The notes: generated by a model from the sequence alone, not told the origin. A stretch of DNA of 64,000 nt from Bradyrhizobium sp. AZCC 1610 (GCF_036924515.1 NZ_JAZHRR010000001.1:7225001-7289000), one strand, 5' to 3'. Shown: positions 17,974 to 27,806, counted from the first letter of the stretch. Numbers and translations are program-made.

Positions 17974-18825
17974 CTAGTGCGCCCGCAGCTCGCGCTCGCG
18001 CTGGATCACTTCCGTTGCAAGCTTGAGGTACGCTTCGCTGCCGACGCATTTGAGGTCGTAGACCAGCACTGGCTTGCCGTAGGACGGCGCCTCGGAGATG
18101 CGCACATTGCGCGGGATCATGGTGTCGTAGACCTTGCCGCCCATGAACTGCCGCACGTCGGCGACAACCTGGTTCGACAGATTGTTGCGGGAGTCGAACA
18201 TGGTCAGCACGATGCCGTGGATCGACAGGTTCGGATTGAGCGTCGAGCGCACCTGCTCCACCGTCTGCAGCAATTGCGACAAACCTTCGAGCGCGAAGAA
18301 CTCGCATTGCAGCGGCACCAGGATCGCGTCCGACGCCGCCATCGCGTTGACGGTGAGGAGGTTGAGCGACGGCGGGCAATCGATCAGCACATAGGTGTAT
18401 TCGGTGTCCGGCGCCGCGTTCTTGTTCAGCGCGGCGATCGCGTCGCGCAGGCGGAATGCACGGCCGGGCGTCGTGCCGAGTTCGAGCTCGAGCCCCGACA
18501 GATCCATCGTCGACGAGGCGATGTGCAGCCGCGGCACCGCGGTGGCGACGACTGCTTCACGTAGCGGCGCTTCGCCGATCAGCACGTCATAGGTCGAGCA
18601 GTTGCGGTTGCGGCGATCAATGCCGAGACCGGTAGAGGCATTGCCCTGCGGGTCGAGATCGACGATCAGCACACGCTCGCCAATCGCGGCGAGTGCGGTG
18701 CCCAGATTGATCGCTGTGGTGGTCTTGCCGACGCCGCCCTTTTGATTGGCCAGCGACAGGATGCGCGGATGGGGTGGCGGAGTTGGCTCCCTATCCGCTT
18801 GATATAATTCATCTAATTCGGTCAT
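17974..18825 (-). CDS. parA: Chromosome partitioning ATPase ParA
   Basis: Deviant-Walker ATPase of 283 residues that forms gradients on the nucleoid and pulls ParB-parS complexes. The signature QKGGVGKTT (residues 28-36, with the extra lysine K29 of the ParA/MinD class), VLIVDLDPQGNAS and YVLIDCPPSLNLL are intact. There is a short ~20-residue N-terminal extension without the autoregulatory helix-turn-helix seen in plasmid ParA, which fits a chromosomal type Ib protein. Its ATG overlaps the rsmG stop in an ATGA arrangement, so translation is coupled. Confidence 0.97.
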   Translation of the reverse strand: MTELDELYQADREPTPPPHPRILSLANQKGGVGKTTTAINLGTALAAIGERVLIVDLDPQGNASTGLGIDRRNRNCSTYDVLIGEAPLREAVVATAVPRLHIASSTMDLSGLELELGTTPGRAFRLRDAIAALNKNAAPDTEYTYVLIDCPPSLNLLTVNAMAASDAILVPLQCEFFALEGLSQLLQTVEQVRSTLNPNLSIHGIVLTMFDSRNNLSNQVVADVRQFMGGKVYDTMIPRNVRISEAPSYGKPVLVYDLKCVGSEAYLKLATEVIQRERELRAH

Positions 18826-19529
18826 GCCCGATCGCCATATGTGATCGCGGAGGGGTTGCGCCGCTCGATCCGATCGAGTTCGACGATCCAGCCGTGCCCG
18901 CCCGTGCGGCTGGAATGGAGTCGCGGTTCAATATTCCAATATTTAGTGGCCTCGGTCAATTCGGCCTCTACATCTTGACCCTTGAGAAACAAAGCTTTTG
19001 CGCCTTCTTTCACAAACGGTTCCGCAAAACCGACAAGCTGATGTAACGGAGCCAGGGCACGTGCAGTGACGCAATCGACACGACTGCCGATTCTATCCAC
19101 AATATCCCCGATTCCAGCCAAATGCACGGTCGCAGCCGCAGAAGTTACGCGGGCAGCTTCGCGCAGGAAGGCTGCCTTCTTGGCGTTGCGCTCGACCAGG
19201 TGAACATTGGCGTCCGGCGTTTCCGCCAAGGCGCAAGCGAGAACCACGCCTGGAAAGCCACCGCCGCTGCCGAGGTCGACCCAGATCTTCGCCGTCGGGG
19301 CTAGATCCAGTAGTTGTAGCGAATCCGAGATATGGCGGGTCCACAAATTTGGGAGCGTCGACGGCGCCACGAGATTTGTCTTGGCCTGCCACTCCACCAG
19401 CAACGCTGTGTAGCGATCCAGCCGCGCTTCTGTTTCACATGAAACGGGTGTGAGGGCCAAGGCCGCCGATTTATCGGAGGGCAAGATCGGAGAGGCGACT
19501 TTCGCCATGGGCGTCTCGCTGAGTGTCAT
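18822..19529 (-). CDS. rsmG: 16S rRNA m7G527 methyltransferase RsmG
   Basis: SAM-dependent methyltransferase acting on G527 of 16S rRNA; about 235 residues. LDRYTALLVEWQAKTNLVA is the family N-terminus and VDLGSGGGFPGVVLA binds SAM; VHLVERNAKKAAFLREAAR follows. ATG 19529 (MTLSETPMAK) was preferred because the longer reading frame runs into a palindromic repeat; ATG 19508 is also possible and neither has a strong ribosome site. It ends overlapping parA (ATGA) and carries a degenerate parS inside the coding sequence. Confidence 0.93.
   Translation of the reverse strand: MTLSETPMAKVASPILPSDKSAALALTPVSCETEARLDRYTALLVEWQAKTNLVAPSTLPNLWTRHISDSLQLLDLAPTAKIWVDLGSGGGFPGVVLACALAETPDANVHLVERNAKKAAFLREAARVTSAAATVHLAGIGDIVDRIGSRVDCVTARALAPLHQLVGFAEPFVKEGAKALFLKGQDVEAELTEATKYWNIEPRLHSSRTGGHGWIVELDRIERRNPSAITYGDRA
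19431..19446. other. Degenerate parS-like site inside rsmG
   Basis: TGTTTCACATGAAACG differs from the parS sequence TGTTTCACGTGAAACA found three times nearby at only two positions (the central CG step and the last base). It lies in the N-terminal coding region of rsmG, 181 bp from the nearest perfect site. ParB binding is inferred. Confidence 0.5.
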
Positions 19530-19546
19530 CTTCGGGCAGTCGCAGA

Positions 19547-19616
19547 ATGGGTGGCGCGAAGCGATACCCATCAACGCCCCATGCTTGGCTCATGGGTGTC
19601 GCTTCGCTCCACCCAT
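19547..19616. repeat. Palindromic repeat between rsmG and parS
   Basis: Arms of 25 bp at 19547-19571 and 19592-19616 are inverted copies with two mismatches (outer blocks ATGGGTGG/CCACCCAT, centre GCGAAGCGA/TCGCTTCGC), separated by 20 bp. It fills most of the gap between the rsmG start and the first parS and would fold into a long hairpin in the rsmG leader transcript. Confidence 0.7.
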
Positions 19617-19626
19617 CCTACAGCAA

Positions 19627-19642
19627 TGTTTCACGTGAAACA
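19627..19642. other. parS: parS site 1 (mnmG-rsmG gap)
   Basis: TGTTTCACGTGAAACA is a perfect 16-bp palindrome identical to the widely conserved bacterial parS sequence, the ParB loading site. It lies 5 bp from the mnmG stop, within 2 kb of parB. Confidence 0.95.
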
Positions 19643-19647
19643 GATTC

Positions 19648-21534
19648 TTAAGCCGTCGCCCTCGAAGTCTTCCGCCGGGCTTCGCGGCGCAAATAGGCCG
19701 CCAGAATACCCAGCGCCGCCGGCGTCAAACCATCGAGCCGGCCCGCCTGCCCCACCGTCCGCGGCCGGGACGCCTCAAGCTTGGAGCGCGCCTCATTGGA
19801 AAGCCCGGGCACGTCGGCGTAATCGATCTCGGTCAGGACCAGACCCTCGTCCCGCCGGAAGGCATCGACGTCGGCAGTCTGGCGTTTGAGATAGACATCG
19901 TATTTGGCGTCGATCTCCAGGTGCATGGCAATCGTCGGATCGATGGCAGAGAGCTCCGGCCAGATACCGCGCAGGCTCGCCCACTCGACCTCCGGATAAG
20001 CCAGCAGCTCAAACGCCGAGCGCCGATGGCCGTCCCGGTTCAAGGCCAGGCCGTACTTGGCGGCCTCGTTGGGAGTGATCGCCAGCGACTTGGCAAGCGA
20101 CTTGGCCGCTTCCAAAGCGGCCATCTTTTCGCGATGCCGCAGCGAACGCGCCTGCCCTACGCAGCCCAAGGCAATTCCCTTGTTGGTCAAACGTTGGTCG
20201 GCGTTGTCGGCCCGCAAAGTCAGACGGTATTCGGCCCGCGAGGTGAACATCCGGTACGGCTCGGTGATCCCGCGGGTTACGAGATCATCGATCATCACAC
20301 CGAGATAGCCGTCTGCCCGATCGAACACCATAGGGTCGGCGCCACCCGCCGCCGCCAAGGCAGCGTTGAGGCCAGCAACGATTCCTTGCGCCGCCGCCTC
20401 CTCATATCCGGTCGTGCCGTTGATCTGTCCGGCCAGGAAGAGACCCGGCAGACGCTTGGTCTGCAGCGTCGGCTCGAGTTCGCGAGGATCGACGTGGTCG
20501 TACTCGATGGCATAGCCCGGCCGAACCATCTTCACTTGTTCGAGCCCGGGAATCGTCGCGAGGATCGCGAGTTGAACTTCTTCCGGCAGCGAGGTCGAGA
20601 TGCCGTTGGGATAGACCGTGGAGTCGTCGAGCCCTTCCGGCTCCAGAAAGATCTGATGGCCGTCGCGGTCCCCGAACCGGACGATCTTGTCTTCGATCGA
20701 GGGACAATAGCGCGGACCGCTGCTCTTGATCTGGCCGGAATACATCGGCGAGCGATGCACATTGGCCCGGATGACTTCATGGGTCGCCGGCGTTGTCCGC
20801 GTGATCCCGCACTGGATCTGTGGGGTCGTAATCCGGTCGGTCATGACCGAGAACGGCTCCGGCGGGTCATCGCCGGGCTGCATTTCGACCGCCGTCCAGT
20901 CGATGGTCGTGCCATCGAGCCGCGGCGGCGTGCCGGTCTTCAATCGACCGAGCGTAAAGCCAACCCTTTCGAACGAGGCCGAGAGCCCCATTGCCGGCTC
21001 CTCCCCGACCCGTCCGGCCGGCCAATTCTTTTCGCCGAGGTGGATCAGGCCCCGCAGGAAGGTCCCGGTGGTGATGACCACGGCCCCGGCGCTCAGCTTA
21101 CGGCCATCGCCCAAGCGAATTCCGGTGACCCGGCCGTTCGAGACGATCAGCTCATCCGCCTCGCCTTCGATCACGCTGAGATTGGCGGTCTCCCGGATCG
21201 CGGCCTGCATGGCGGCAGCGTATAGCTTGCGGTCCGCCTGGGCCCGTGGTCCGCGGACCGCCGGACCCTTGCGGCGGTTCAGCATTCGAAACTGGATCCC
21301 ACCAGCATCGGCCACGCGGCCCATCAAACCATCCAGGGCATCGACCTCGCGGACCAGGTGACCCTTGCCGAGACCGCCGATGGCGGGATTGCAGGACATC
21401 GCTCCGATGGTCGCGAAACGATGGGTCACCAGGGTAGTCTTCGCACCCATCCGCGCCGCCGCGCTCGCGGCCTCACAGCCGGCGTGGCCGCCGCCGATGA
21501 CGATGATATCGTAAGAGTCCGCCAAGGAAATCAT
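19648..21534 (-). CDS. mnmG: tRNA U34 modification enzyme MnmG (GidA)
   Basis: FAD-dependent partner of MnmE in making cmnm5U34 in tRNAs; 628 residues. The FAD-binding dinucleotide motif is [12 protein letters not shown] at about 11-22, followed by family blocks [53 protein letters not shown], and [16 protein letters not shown]. The C-terminal helical domain ([20 protein letters not shown]) contacts MnmE and tRNA. It is flanked by parS sites on both sides and sits in the mnmE-mnmG-rsmG-parA-parB order common near alphaproteobacterial origins. Confidence 0.97.
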   Translation of the reverse strand: MISLADSYDIIVIGGGHAGCEAASAAARMGAKTTLVTHRFATIGAMSCNPAIGGLGKGHLVREVDALDGLMGRVADAGGIQFRMLNRRKGPAVRGPRAQADRKLYAAAMQAAIRETANLSVIEGEADELIVSNGRVTGIRLGDGRKLSAGAVVITTGTFLRGLIHLGEKNWPAGRVGEEPAMGLSASFERVGFTLGRLKTGTPPRLDGTTIDWTAVEMQPGDDPPEPFSVMTDRITTPQIQCGITRTTPATHEVIRANVHRSPMYSGQIKSSGPRYCPSIEDKIVRFGDRDGHQIFLEPEGLDDSTVYPNGISTSLPEEVQLAILATIPGLEQVKMVRPGYAIEYDHVDPRELEPTLQTKRLPGLFLAGQINGTTGYEEAAAQGIVAGLNAALAAAGGADPMVFDRADGYLGVMIDDLVTRGITEPYRMFTSRAEYRLTLRADNADQRLTNKGIALGCVGQARSLRHREKMAALEAAKSLAKSLAITPNEAAKYGLALNRDGHRRSAFELLAYPEVEWASLRGIWPELSAIDPTIAMHLEIDAKYDVYLKRQTADVDAFRRDEGLVLTEIDYADVPGLSNEARSKLEASRPRTVGQAGRLDGLTPAALGILAAYLRREARRKTSRATA

Positions 21535-21588
21535 GGCGCGACTTCTATCCCGGAGTTGAAAAACGCGGAAGGAAGAAATTGCCGAAGT

Positions 21589-21604
21589 TGTTTCACGTGA
21601 AACA
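21589..21604. other. parS: parS site 2 (mnmE-mnmG gap)
   Basis: A second perfect TGTTTCACGTGAAACA; the palindrome extends by one more T/A pair on each side. It lies 55 bp upstream of the mnmG start. Confidence 0.95.
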
Positions 21605-21626
21605 ACGGCTCCTGGAACCGGCCGAA

Positions 21627-21642
21627 TGTTTCACGTGAAACA
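21627..21642. other. parS: parS site 3 (mnmE-mnmG gap)
   Basis: A third perfect TGTTTCACGTGAAACA, 38 bp from site 2 centre to centre and 23 bp beyond the mnmE stop. The 130-bp mnmE-mnmG gap thus holds two ParB loading sites. Confidence 0.95.
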
Positions 21643-21664
21643 GGCCCCCATAGTTAAGGAAGTA

Positions 21665-23002
21665 TTACTTACCTACGCAGAACTCGCGGAAGATGACGTC
21701 GAGAATGTCCTCGACGTCCACACGCCCGAGCAGCCTTCCCAGCGAGTACGCCGCCAATCGAAGTTCTTCCGCCGCCAGCTCCTCTCCCTGCCCGACCACT
21801 GCGACACTGCGTCGAAGCGAAGTCGCCGTCTCTTGCAAGAGTTTCCGTTGCCGGCTTCGGCTGATCAGTCCGCCCTCGGTGCCGCCAAAATAGTGCTGGG
21901 TGAAATCGACCAATGCCGCGATCAGCTCCGGCACGCCGTCGCCGCGGCTCGCCGAAATCTGGAAGCTTCCCTGCCCCGGCGCCGCTGCCTCGGCCAATGG
22001 CCGACCCGCTCCTTTGAGATCGATCTTGTTTCGCACCTTCCAGATCGGCGCGGCCCCATCGTGATCAATCGCGACCTGCGGCGAGTCGGAAAGCCACAGC
22101 ACGAGGTCCGCATCCGCCGCACGCGCCCGGGCACGACGGACGCCCTCCTGCTCGACCGGATCGTCGGTCTCCCGAATCCCGGCGGTGTCGATCACGGTCA
22201 CCGGATAGCCGTCGAGATCGAGCTGCACCTCGATGACATCGCGCGTGGTGCCAGCGTGCGGCGATACGATCGCGACCTCACGGCGCGCGAGTTGATTCAT
22301 CAGCGTCGACTTGCCGACATTCGGCGGGCCGGCGATTGCGACGACGAGACCATCGCGGAGCCGCTCACTCCGCCCCTGCCCGGCAAGGACTTCCTCGATC
22401 TCGGCCAGCAGCGCTTTGACCTTCGCCAAGGCCGGCGCGATCAATTCCGCCGGCACGTCGCCCTCGTCCGAAAAATCAATCCCAGCCTCGATCAAGGCAG
22501 ACGCTTCGATGATACGCGCGCGCCAATCGCGCGCTCTGTCGCCAAGCAGTCCCTTCAATTGGCGCAGCGCCTGGCGCCGCTGCCGATCGGTGTCGGCATG
22601 GATGAGATCATCGAGACCTTCGGCCTCGGTCAGATCGAGCTTGCCGTTCTCGAAAGCCCGTCGGGTAAATTCCCCGGGCTCGGCCGGGCGAACATCTTCG
22701 AATGCGGACAGCGCCGCGAACAAGGCGGCCAGCACCGCACGCCCGCCATGGACGTGAAATTCCGCGACGTCTTCCCCGGTCGCGCTGGCCGGACCCGGAA
22801 ACCACAGCATCACGGCATCGTCGATCGGCCGCTGGCCGACATCCCCAAGCAGCACGCGGGCGGCCATTCGCGGCGACGGCAGTTTACCGGCAAGCGCCAT
22901 CACGATCTTTCCAGCCTGCGGACCCGACACGCGCACCAACGCGATCGCGCTTGGTGGCCGGCCCGACGACAGTGCAAAGATGGTCTGATCCCGCGGATGC
23001 AT
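21665..23002 (-). CDS. mnmE: tRNA modification GTPase MnmE
   Basis: K+-activated GTPase (445 residues) that works with MnmG on wobble uridines. The N-terminal tetrahydrofolate-binding domain begins [27 protein letters not shown]; the G domain inserted in the helical domain has the P-loop GPPNVGKST, switch [12 protein letters not shown] and DTAGIRET. The extreme C-terminus is FREFCVGK, the C(I/V)GK motif holding the catalytic cysteine. Its stop lies just before the double parS gap. Confidence 0.97.
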   Translation of the reverse strand: MHPRDQTIFALSSGRPPSAIALVRVSGPQAGKIVMALAGKLPSPRMAARVLLGDVGQRPIDDAVMLWFPGPASATGEDVAEFHVHGGRAVLAALFAALSAFEDVRPAEPGEFTRRAFENGKLDLTEAEGLDDLIHADTDRQRRQALRQLKGLLGDRARDWRARIIEASALIEAGIDFSDEGDVPAELIAPALAKVKALLAEIEEVLAGQGRSERLRDGLVVAIAGPPNVGKSTLMNQLARREVAIVSPHAGTTRDVIEVQLDLDGYPVTVIDTAGIRETDDPVEQEGVRRARARAADADLVLWLSDSPQVAIDHDGAAPIWKVRNKIDLKGAGRPLAEAAAPGQGSFQISASRGDGVPELIAALVDFTQHYFGGTEGGLISRSRQRKLLQETATSLRRSVAVVGQGEELAAEELRLAAYSLGRLLGRVDVEDILDVIFREFCVGK

Positions 23003-23242
23003 GGCCTATTTGTGCGGGCGGTTTTGAAAAGGCAACGCGATTCGGGGCCTGAATGCGCAGGCGATACAGCGGGTCTACCGCGGACAGGGCGGCAATAATG
23101 CTGCAAAACCCCGGAGAAGCGCCCTCCTCCTGATACCTAGATCCAAACAAATAGTATAAAATTCAATATCTTAAATGGTTAACCAATCGCCAAGACCGAT
23201 TTTCCAATGCTGCATTCGCATCGCAGCGACGCCCGCGGCATG

Positions 23243-23273
23243 AAAAAAGGCGCCTCGTAGTGTGCGAGGCGCC
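23243..23273 (-). terminator. Rho-independent terminator after rho
   Basis: On the minus strand a perfect 9-bp stem (GGCGCCTCG/CGAGGCGCC, 23249-23257 and 23265-23273) with a 7-nt loop is followed by six T (A run at 23243-23248 on plus). It lies 24 bp past the rho stop. The rest of the 295-bp rho-mnmE gap shows an AT-rich stretch at 23145-23185 upstream of mnmE, probably its promoter region, and nothing else. Confidence 0.88.
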
Positions 23274-23297
23274 CTCCTCCAAACCCGGCCTGATGGC

Positions 23298-24563
23298 TCA
23301 GGTATTCATGGAATCGAAGAACTCCGAGTTGTTCTTGGTGTTCCGGAGCTTGTCGAGCAGGAAGTCGATCGCGTCCATGGTGCCCATCGGATTGAGGATC
23401 CGGCGCAGCACGTACATTTTCTTCAGAAGCTGCGGATCGGTGATCAACTCTTCCTTGCGGGTGCCGGAGCGCGAGATGTCGATCGCCGGGAAGGTCCGCT
23501 TGTCCGAGACCTTGCGGTCGAGGATCAGTTCGGAGTTACCGGTGCCCTTGAATTCTTCGAAGATGACTTCGTCCATACGGCTGCCGGTATCGACCAGCGC
23601 GGTCGCGATGATCGTGAGCGAACCGCCCTCCTCGATGTTTCGCGCGGCGCCGAAGAATCGTTTCGGCCGCTGCAGCGCGTTGGCATCGACACCGCCGGTC
23701 AACACCTTGCCGGATGACGGCACCACGGTGTTGTAAGCGCGGCCCAGACGTGTGATCGAGTCGAGAAGGATGACCACGTCGCGGCCGTGCTCGACGAGCC
23801 GCTTGGCCTTCTCGATCACCATCTCGGCGACCTGGACGTGACGCACGGCGGGTTCGTCAAAGGTGGACGACACCACCTCGCCCTTCACCGAACGCTGCAT
23901 GTCCGTGACTTCTTCCGGACGCTCGTCGATCAGCAGCACGATCAGATAGCATTCCGGATGATTGGCGGTGATCGAATGCGCGATGTTCTGCATCAGCACG
24001 GTCTTGCCGGTGCGCGGCGGCGCCACGATCAGCGCACGCTGGCCTTTGCCGATCGGGGCGACGATGTCGATCACCCTTGCAGAAAGGTCTTTGCGCGTCG
24101 GGTCTTCGAGCTCGAGGCGGAAGCGCTGGTCCGGAAACAGCGGCGTCAAATTGTCGAAATTGACCTTGTGCTTGGACTTTTCCGGATCCTCGAAATTGAG
24201 GGTGTTGACCTTCAGCAGCGCAAAATAGCGTTCGCCTTCTTTCGGGCTGCGGATGTGGCCTTCGATGGTGTCGCCGGTGCGAAGGCCGAAGCGGCGGATC
24301 TGCGACGGCGAGACGTAGATGTCGTCTGGGCCGGGCAGATAGTTGGCGTCGGGCGAGCGCAGAAAGCCGAAGCCGTCGGAGAGAACCTCAACGACGCCTT
24401 CGCCGATAATGTCGATTTCCTGGATCGCGAGCTGCTTGAGGATAGCGAACATCAGCTCCTGCTTGCGCATGGTGCTGGCATTTTCGACCCCGTTCTCTTC
24501 CGCGAACGAGACGAGCTCGGCCGGCGTTTTCGATTTGAGGTCCTGGAGTTTCATTTCCCGCAT
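23298..24563 (-). CDS. rho: Transcription termination factor Rho
   Basis: Hexameric RNA-dependent ATPase/helicase that ends transcription; 421 residues, the usual size. It starts with the helical Rho-N domain ([34 protein letters not shown]), then the RNA-binding cold-shock-like domain ([35 protein letters not shown]), then the motor with Walker [22 protein letters not shown] and the C-terminal RNA loop region. The leader of about 260 bp before it holds no gene; rho is often autoregulated, but no element could be identified. It is followed by its own intrinsic terminator. Confidence 0.98.
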   Translation of the reverse strand: MREMKLQDLKSKTPAELVSFAEENGVENASTMRKQELMFAILKQLAIQEIDIIGEGVVEVLSDGFGFLRSPDANYLPGPDDIYVSPSQIRRFGLRTGDTIEGHIRSPKEGERYFALLKVNTLNFEDPEKSKHKVNFDNLTPLFPDQRFRLELEDPTRKDLSARVIDIVAPIGKGQRALIVAPPRTGKTVLMQNIAHSITANHPECYLIVLLIDERPEEVTDMQRSVKGEVVSSTFDEPAVRHVQVAEMVIEKAKRLVEHGRDVVILLDSITRLGRAYNTVVPSSGKVLTGGVDANALQRPKRFFGAARNIEEGGSLTIIATALVDTGSRMDEVIFEEFKGTGNSELILDRKVSDKRTFPAIDISRSGTRKEELITDPQLLKKMYVLRRILNPMGTMDAIDFLLDKLRNTKNNSEFFDSMNT

Positions 24564-24822
24564 TGGGGTGGTCCTGTGGAGTGTTTCTTTAGGGAAGGGG
24601 TGCGAGGTGGCTTAAGGAAAAAGCGGACACGAAAAATGGAAGGTCCGCAGGTCTAAGCAAGGAAAGCGCCGGTGAGGCTTCAAACCTGATGCGGCGGCCG
24701 GTCCAATGAAGGAGCCGGAACGCAACCACATCCGCCTGCGTGGGGTGGGATTTCGACAATATAGAAAATCATCCGGCGCTTCGCAAGCAGCTGGAAAACC
24801 GGGTCACGTCGAAAGCTCAGGT

Positions 24823-25269
24823 CTAGAACGGCTTCACGATCACCATGATAACGATGAGGATCATCAGAACAGTCGGTACCTCATTGATAATACGATAGAA
24901 TTTTTGGCTTCTGGTATTCCGGTCGGCGGCGAAATCCTTGACCCAGCGGGAAAAAAAGCCGTGGACACCCGACAGGATGAGCACCAGCGTCAGTTTGGCG
25001 TGAAACCAGCCGGACGTGTACCAATGCCCGCTCCAAGCCAGATAAAGCCCGGCCAGCCAAGTGACGATCATCGCCGGATTGATGATCGCCTTCAGCAGTC
25101 GCCATTCCATCACCTTGAAAATCTCGGACTGCTTAGATCCGACCTCGGCCTCGCAGTGATAGACGAACAGCCGCGGCAGATAGAGCATGCCAGCCATCCA
25201 CGAGATGATCGCAATCACGTGCAGCGCCTTGATCCACGGATACGCGGTGATCGTGATCCACTCGTACAT
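24823..25269 (-). CDS. hemJ: Protoporphyrinogen oxidase HemJ
   Basis: Four- to five-helix inner-membrane protein (148 residues) that oxidises protoporphyrinogen IX in haem synthesis. The start ATG 25269 gives MYEWITITAYPWIKALHVIAIISWMAGMLY, with the conserved His and W in the first helix and LPRLFVYH after it; KVMEWRLLKAIINPAM and WFHAKLTLVL are further conserved blocks. The longer in-frame version (to 25356) has an unlikely soluble extension. It lies between rho and the candidate origin. No hemE or hemH is adjacent, although they often are in related genomes. Confidence 0.88.
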   Translation of the reverse strand: MYEWITITAYPWIKALHVIAIISWMAGMLYLPRLFVYHCEAEVGSKQSEIFKVMEWRLLKAIINPAMIVTWLAGLYLAWSGHWYTSGWFHAKLTLVLILSGVHGFFSRWVKDFAADRNTRSQKFYRIINEVPTVLMILIVIMVIVKPF

Positions 25270-25722
25270 TGCAGTCGCCTGACCTTGCTCGTCCCTGGAA
25301 CTTCCGACGCTCGCAGCGTTGCGAAGAAGCGCTGCCAGCCAGGGGACGCAAGACATATCCGCAAAGCACCGCTTCTCTAAACTAATTATTTTAGAATCTT
25401 AAGTTTGAGTCTAAGTGACGGTGATTATGACTCACACAAAACGATCCCGCATGTTTGCGAGGCTTGTTCACACCCGTCCCCAATTTCGGCCGGACATTGC
25501 ATCATCCTGATAACGCCACGCGCATCAATTGCTTGCGCCGTTTCGTGGCCAGCTTATGAAGAGACAAATCCACACCTTCCCACTATCATGGCGATGAGCC
25601 GGCGGACTTGTCCTCTCGCGGGGCCCTGTGAAGAAAAGTCCGGGTTATCCCTGACGTGACGACCCAGGGCTAAATATCTCGGTTAAGCTCCACAGGGATT
25701 CACAGGTTACACAGGGGTTCTG
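25270..25722. other. oriC: Candidate chromosomal replication origin (oriC)
   Basis: This 453-bp gene-free gap lies between divergent hemJ and ppsR. Seen: an AT-rich stretch at 25378-25436; two 8/9 matches to the DnaA box TTATNCACA (TTGTTCACA at 25464-25472; TTCTTCACA on minus at 25627-25635) and two weaker 7/9 ones (25566-25574, 25696-25704); four GANTC sites of the CcrM methylase (25394, 25407, 25429, 25697), three within 40 bp; and three near-phased CACAGG repeats at 25691-25715. Known: the Caulobacter origin lies next to a ppsR (DUF299) homologue, and parS usually lies close by. Origin function is inferred, not shown. Confidence 0.5.
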
Positions 25723-26562
25723 GTGCCCACGACCGGCAATTATTTTCATCTTCATCTGGTCTCCGACTCGACCGGCGAGACACTGATCACGGTGGCGCGC
25801 GCGGTGGCTGCGCAATACGCCAATGTGACCGCGGTCGAACATGTCTATCCGCTGGTGCGCAGCCAGAAGCAGCTCGACCGCGTGCTCGACGAGATCGAGG
25901 AGGCGCCGGGCATCGTGCTCTTCACGCTGCTGGAAAAGGATCTGGTCGGCCGGCTGGAGGCCAAGTGCAGGGATATCAACATCCCGAGCCTGTCGATTAT
26001 TGGCCCGGTGATGCAAATGTTCGAGGCCTATCTCGGCGCGGCGACGACGGGGAGGGTGGGCGCCCAGCACGTTCTGAATGCGGAATATTTCAAGCGCATC
26101 GACGCCTTGAACTACACCATGATACATGACGACGGCCAGCACGTCGAAGGTCTGGAAGATGCCGACGTGGTTCTGGTCGGCGTGTCCCGCACATCGAAGA
26201 CGCCGACCTCGATCTATCTCGCCAACCGCGGCGTCCGCACCGCGAACGTGCCGCTGGTGCCTGGCATTCCGCTGCCGCACCAGCTGGAGACGTTGAAAAA
26301 GCCATTGGTCGTCAGCCTTCATGCGACGCCGGAGCGGTTGATCCAGGTCCGGCAAAACCGGTTGCTGAGCATGGGAGCCGATATCCCCAACGATGAGTAC
26401 ATCGATCGTCAGGCGGTAACCGATGAAGTCGCCTACGCCCGGAAACTGAGTGCCAAATTCAGCTGGGCGCAGCTCGACGTGACGCGCCGCTCGATCGAGG
26501 AAACCGCCGCGGCCGTGCTGAAACTGTTCACCGATCGGCAGCGGCAGCGGCTTCCGGAATGA
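25723..26562 (+). CDS. ppsR: Pyruvate dikinase regulatory protein (DUF299)
   Basis: Bifunctional Ser/Thr kinase and pyrophosphorylase of the DUF299 family (279 residues) that switches phosphoenolpyruvate synthase or pyruvate phosphate dikinase on and off. [13 protein letters not shown] is the family N-terminus and [15 protein letters not shown] (about 151-165) is its P-loop. The start is GTG at 25723, the only candidate that gives the conserved N-terminus. It opens the plus-strand run ppsR-maf-coaE-dnaQ, 10 bp before maf. Which of the two target enzymes it controls cannot be told here. Confidence 0.93.
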   Translation: MPTTGNYFHLHLVSDSTGETLITVARAVAAQYANVTAVEHVYPLVRSQKQLDRVLDEIEEAPGIVLFTLLEKDLVGRLEAKCRDINIPSLSIIGPVMQMFEAYLGAATTGRVGAQHVLNAEYFKRIDALNYTMIHDDGQHVEGLEDADVVLVGVSRTSKTPTSIYLANRGVRTANVPLVPGIPLPHQLETLKKPLVVSLHATPERLIQVRQNRLLSMGADIPNDEYIDRQAVTDEVAYARKLSAKFSWAQLDVTRRSIEETAAAVLKLFTDRQRQRLPE

Positions 26563-26572
26563 CGCTGTTGCG

Positions 26573-27181
26573 ATGACCATCTGGCGTGGACAACATCCGC
26601 TGATACTGGCCTCGCAGAGCCGCGCGCGGCAGATGCTGCTTGCCAACGCCGGCATTGCCTTCGAAGCCGTTCCCGCCGATATCGACGAACGATCCGTGCA
26701 GAAGAATTCCGGCCTTTCCGCGCCCGGCGAGATCGCTAGCCTGCTGGCGCGCGAGAAGGCGTGCTTCGTATCGTCAGGGAATCCCGGGCGTTTTGTTATC
26801 GGCGCCGATCAGACGCTGGCTTTGGGAAACCGGCTGTTCAGCAAACCGGCGGGCCGCGCGCAGGCCGCAGAGCAGCTACGGCTGCTTGCTGGCTGCATGC
26901 ATGAACTGCACGCCGCCGTTGCGGTCGCCTGCGACGGCAAGGTATTGTTTTCGGATGTTTCGGTCGCGCGCTTGACCATGCGTGCTCTAAGCGGGGCGGA
27001 GATCAGAGCGTATCTGGACGAGGCCGGCGAGGCCGTGACATCCAGCGTCGGTGCCTATCAACTCGAAGGACTGGGCGTACATCTATTCGATCGCTTCGAA
27101 GGCGATCACTTCACGATTCTCGGCCTGCCGCTGCTGCCGCTGCTTGCATTCCTGCGCCGCGTGCGACTGCTGGGAATTTGA
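26573..27181 (+). CDS. maf: Maf-like nucleotide pyrophosphatase
   Basis: Nucleoside triphosphate pyrophosphatase of the Maf/HAM1-like fold (202 residues), which hydrolyses non-canonical or canonical dTTP/UTP/CTP-type substrates. [18 protein letters not shown] is the family start with the S..R nucleotide-binding motif; [18 protein letters not shown] holds the catalytic aspartate; [30 protein letters not shown] is the C-terminal signature. It follows ppsR by 10 bp and precedes coaE by 25 bp. Confidence 0.93.
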   Translation: MTIWRGQHPLILASQSRARQMLLANAGIAFEAVPADIDERSVQKNSGLSAPGEIASLLAREKACFVSSGNPGRFVIGADQTLALGNRLFSKPAGRAQAAEQLRLLAGCMHELHAAVAVACDGKVLFSDVSVARLTMRALSGAEIRAYLDEAGEAVTSSVGAYQLEGLGVHLFDRFEGDHFTILGLPLLPLLAFLRRVRLLGI

Positions 27182-27206
27182 TATCCTCTTGAGAGTAACG
27201 GACCCT

Positions 27207-27806
27207 ATGCGGATTCTCGGACTGACCGGCTCGATCGGGATGGGAAAATCCACCACCGCAAAGCTGTTCACTGAGGCGGGGGTGCCGGTTTACGACGCCG
27301 ATGCGGCCGTCCACAACATCTATGAAGGCGAGGCGGCGCCCGCGATCGAGGCGGCATTTCCCGGCACGACCGTCGGCGGCAAGGTCGATCGCGCCAAACT
27401 GTCGGCCAAGGTGGTGCATGATCCGGCCGCGATCAAGCAGCTTGAGCAGATCGTTCACCCGATGCTCGGCGCCTCCCGCCAGAAATTCCTCGAAGAGGCC
27501 GAACGTTCCGGCGCGCCGGTCGTGGTGATGGATATTCCGTTGCTGTTCGAAACCGGCGGCGAGAAACGCGTCGATGCCGTGGTCGTGGTCAGCACCGATC
27601 CGGCGACCCAGCGCGAGCGCATTCTGGCGCGCGGCACCATGACCAATGAGGCGCTCGACGCCATTCTGGCGCGGCAATTGCCCGATGCCGAAAAGCGCAA
27701 GCGTGCGGATTTCGTCGTGGATACGTCGCATGGATTGGACCCGGTGCGCGCAGCGATCCGCGACATTCTGGCCGAGGTCGTTAAGATGCCGCAGCGGCGA
27801 ACGTGA
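27207..27806 (+). CDS. coaE: Dephospho-CoA kinase
   Basis: Last enzyme of coenzyme A synthesis, phosphorylating dephospho-CoA at the 3'-hydroxyl; 199 residues. P-loop [12 protein letters not shown] at residues 4-15, then [28 protein letters not shown] and [12 protein letters not shown]. The ATG at 27207 gives the standard N-terminus MRILGLTGS. In Rhizobiaceae, as I recall, aroE stands between maf and coaE; here only 25 bp separate them. Confidence 0.96.
   Translation: MRILGLTGSIGMGKSTTAKLFTEAGVPVYDADAAVHNIYEGEAAPAIEAAFPGTTVGGKVDRAKLSAKVVHDPAAIKQLEQIVHPMLGASRQKFLEEAERSGAPVVVMDIPLLFETGGEKRVDAVVVVSTDPATQRERILARGTMTNEALDAILARQLPDAEKRKRADFVVDTSHGLDPVRAAIRDILAEVVKMPQRRT

Noticed and set aside
23171..23182. 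TTAA-ATGG-TTAA upstream of mnmE as a CtrA box
   Set aside because: The spacer is 4 bp, not 7, so it does not match the CtrA consensus.
25400..25415. TTAA...CTAA in the candidate origin as a CtrA box
   Set aside because: The half-site spacing is 8 and the second half-site has a mismatch; too weak to call.
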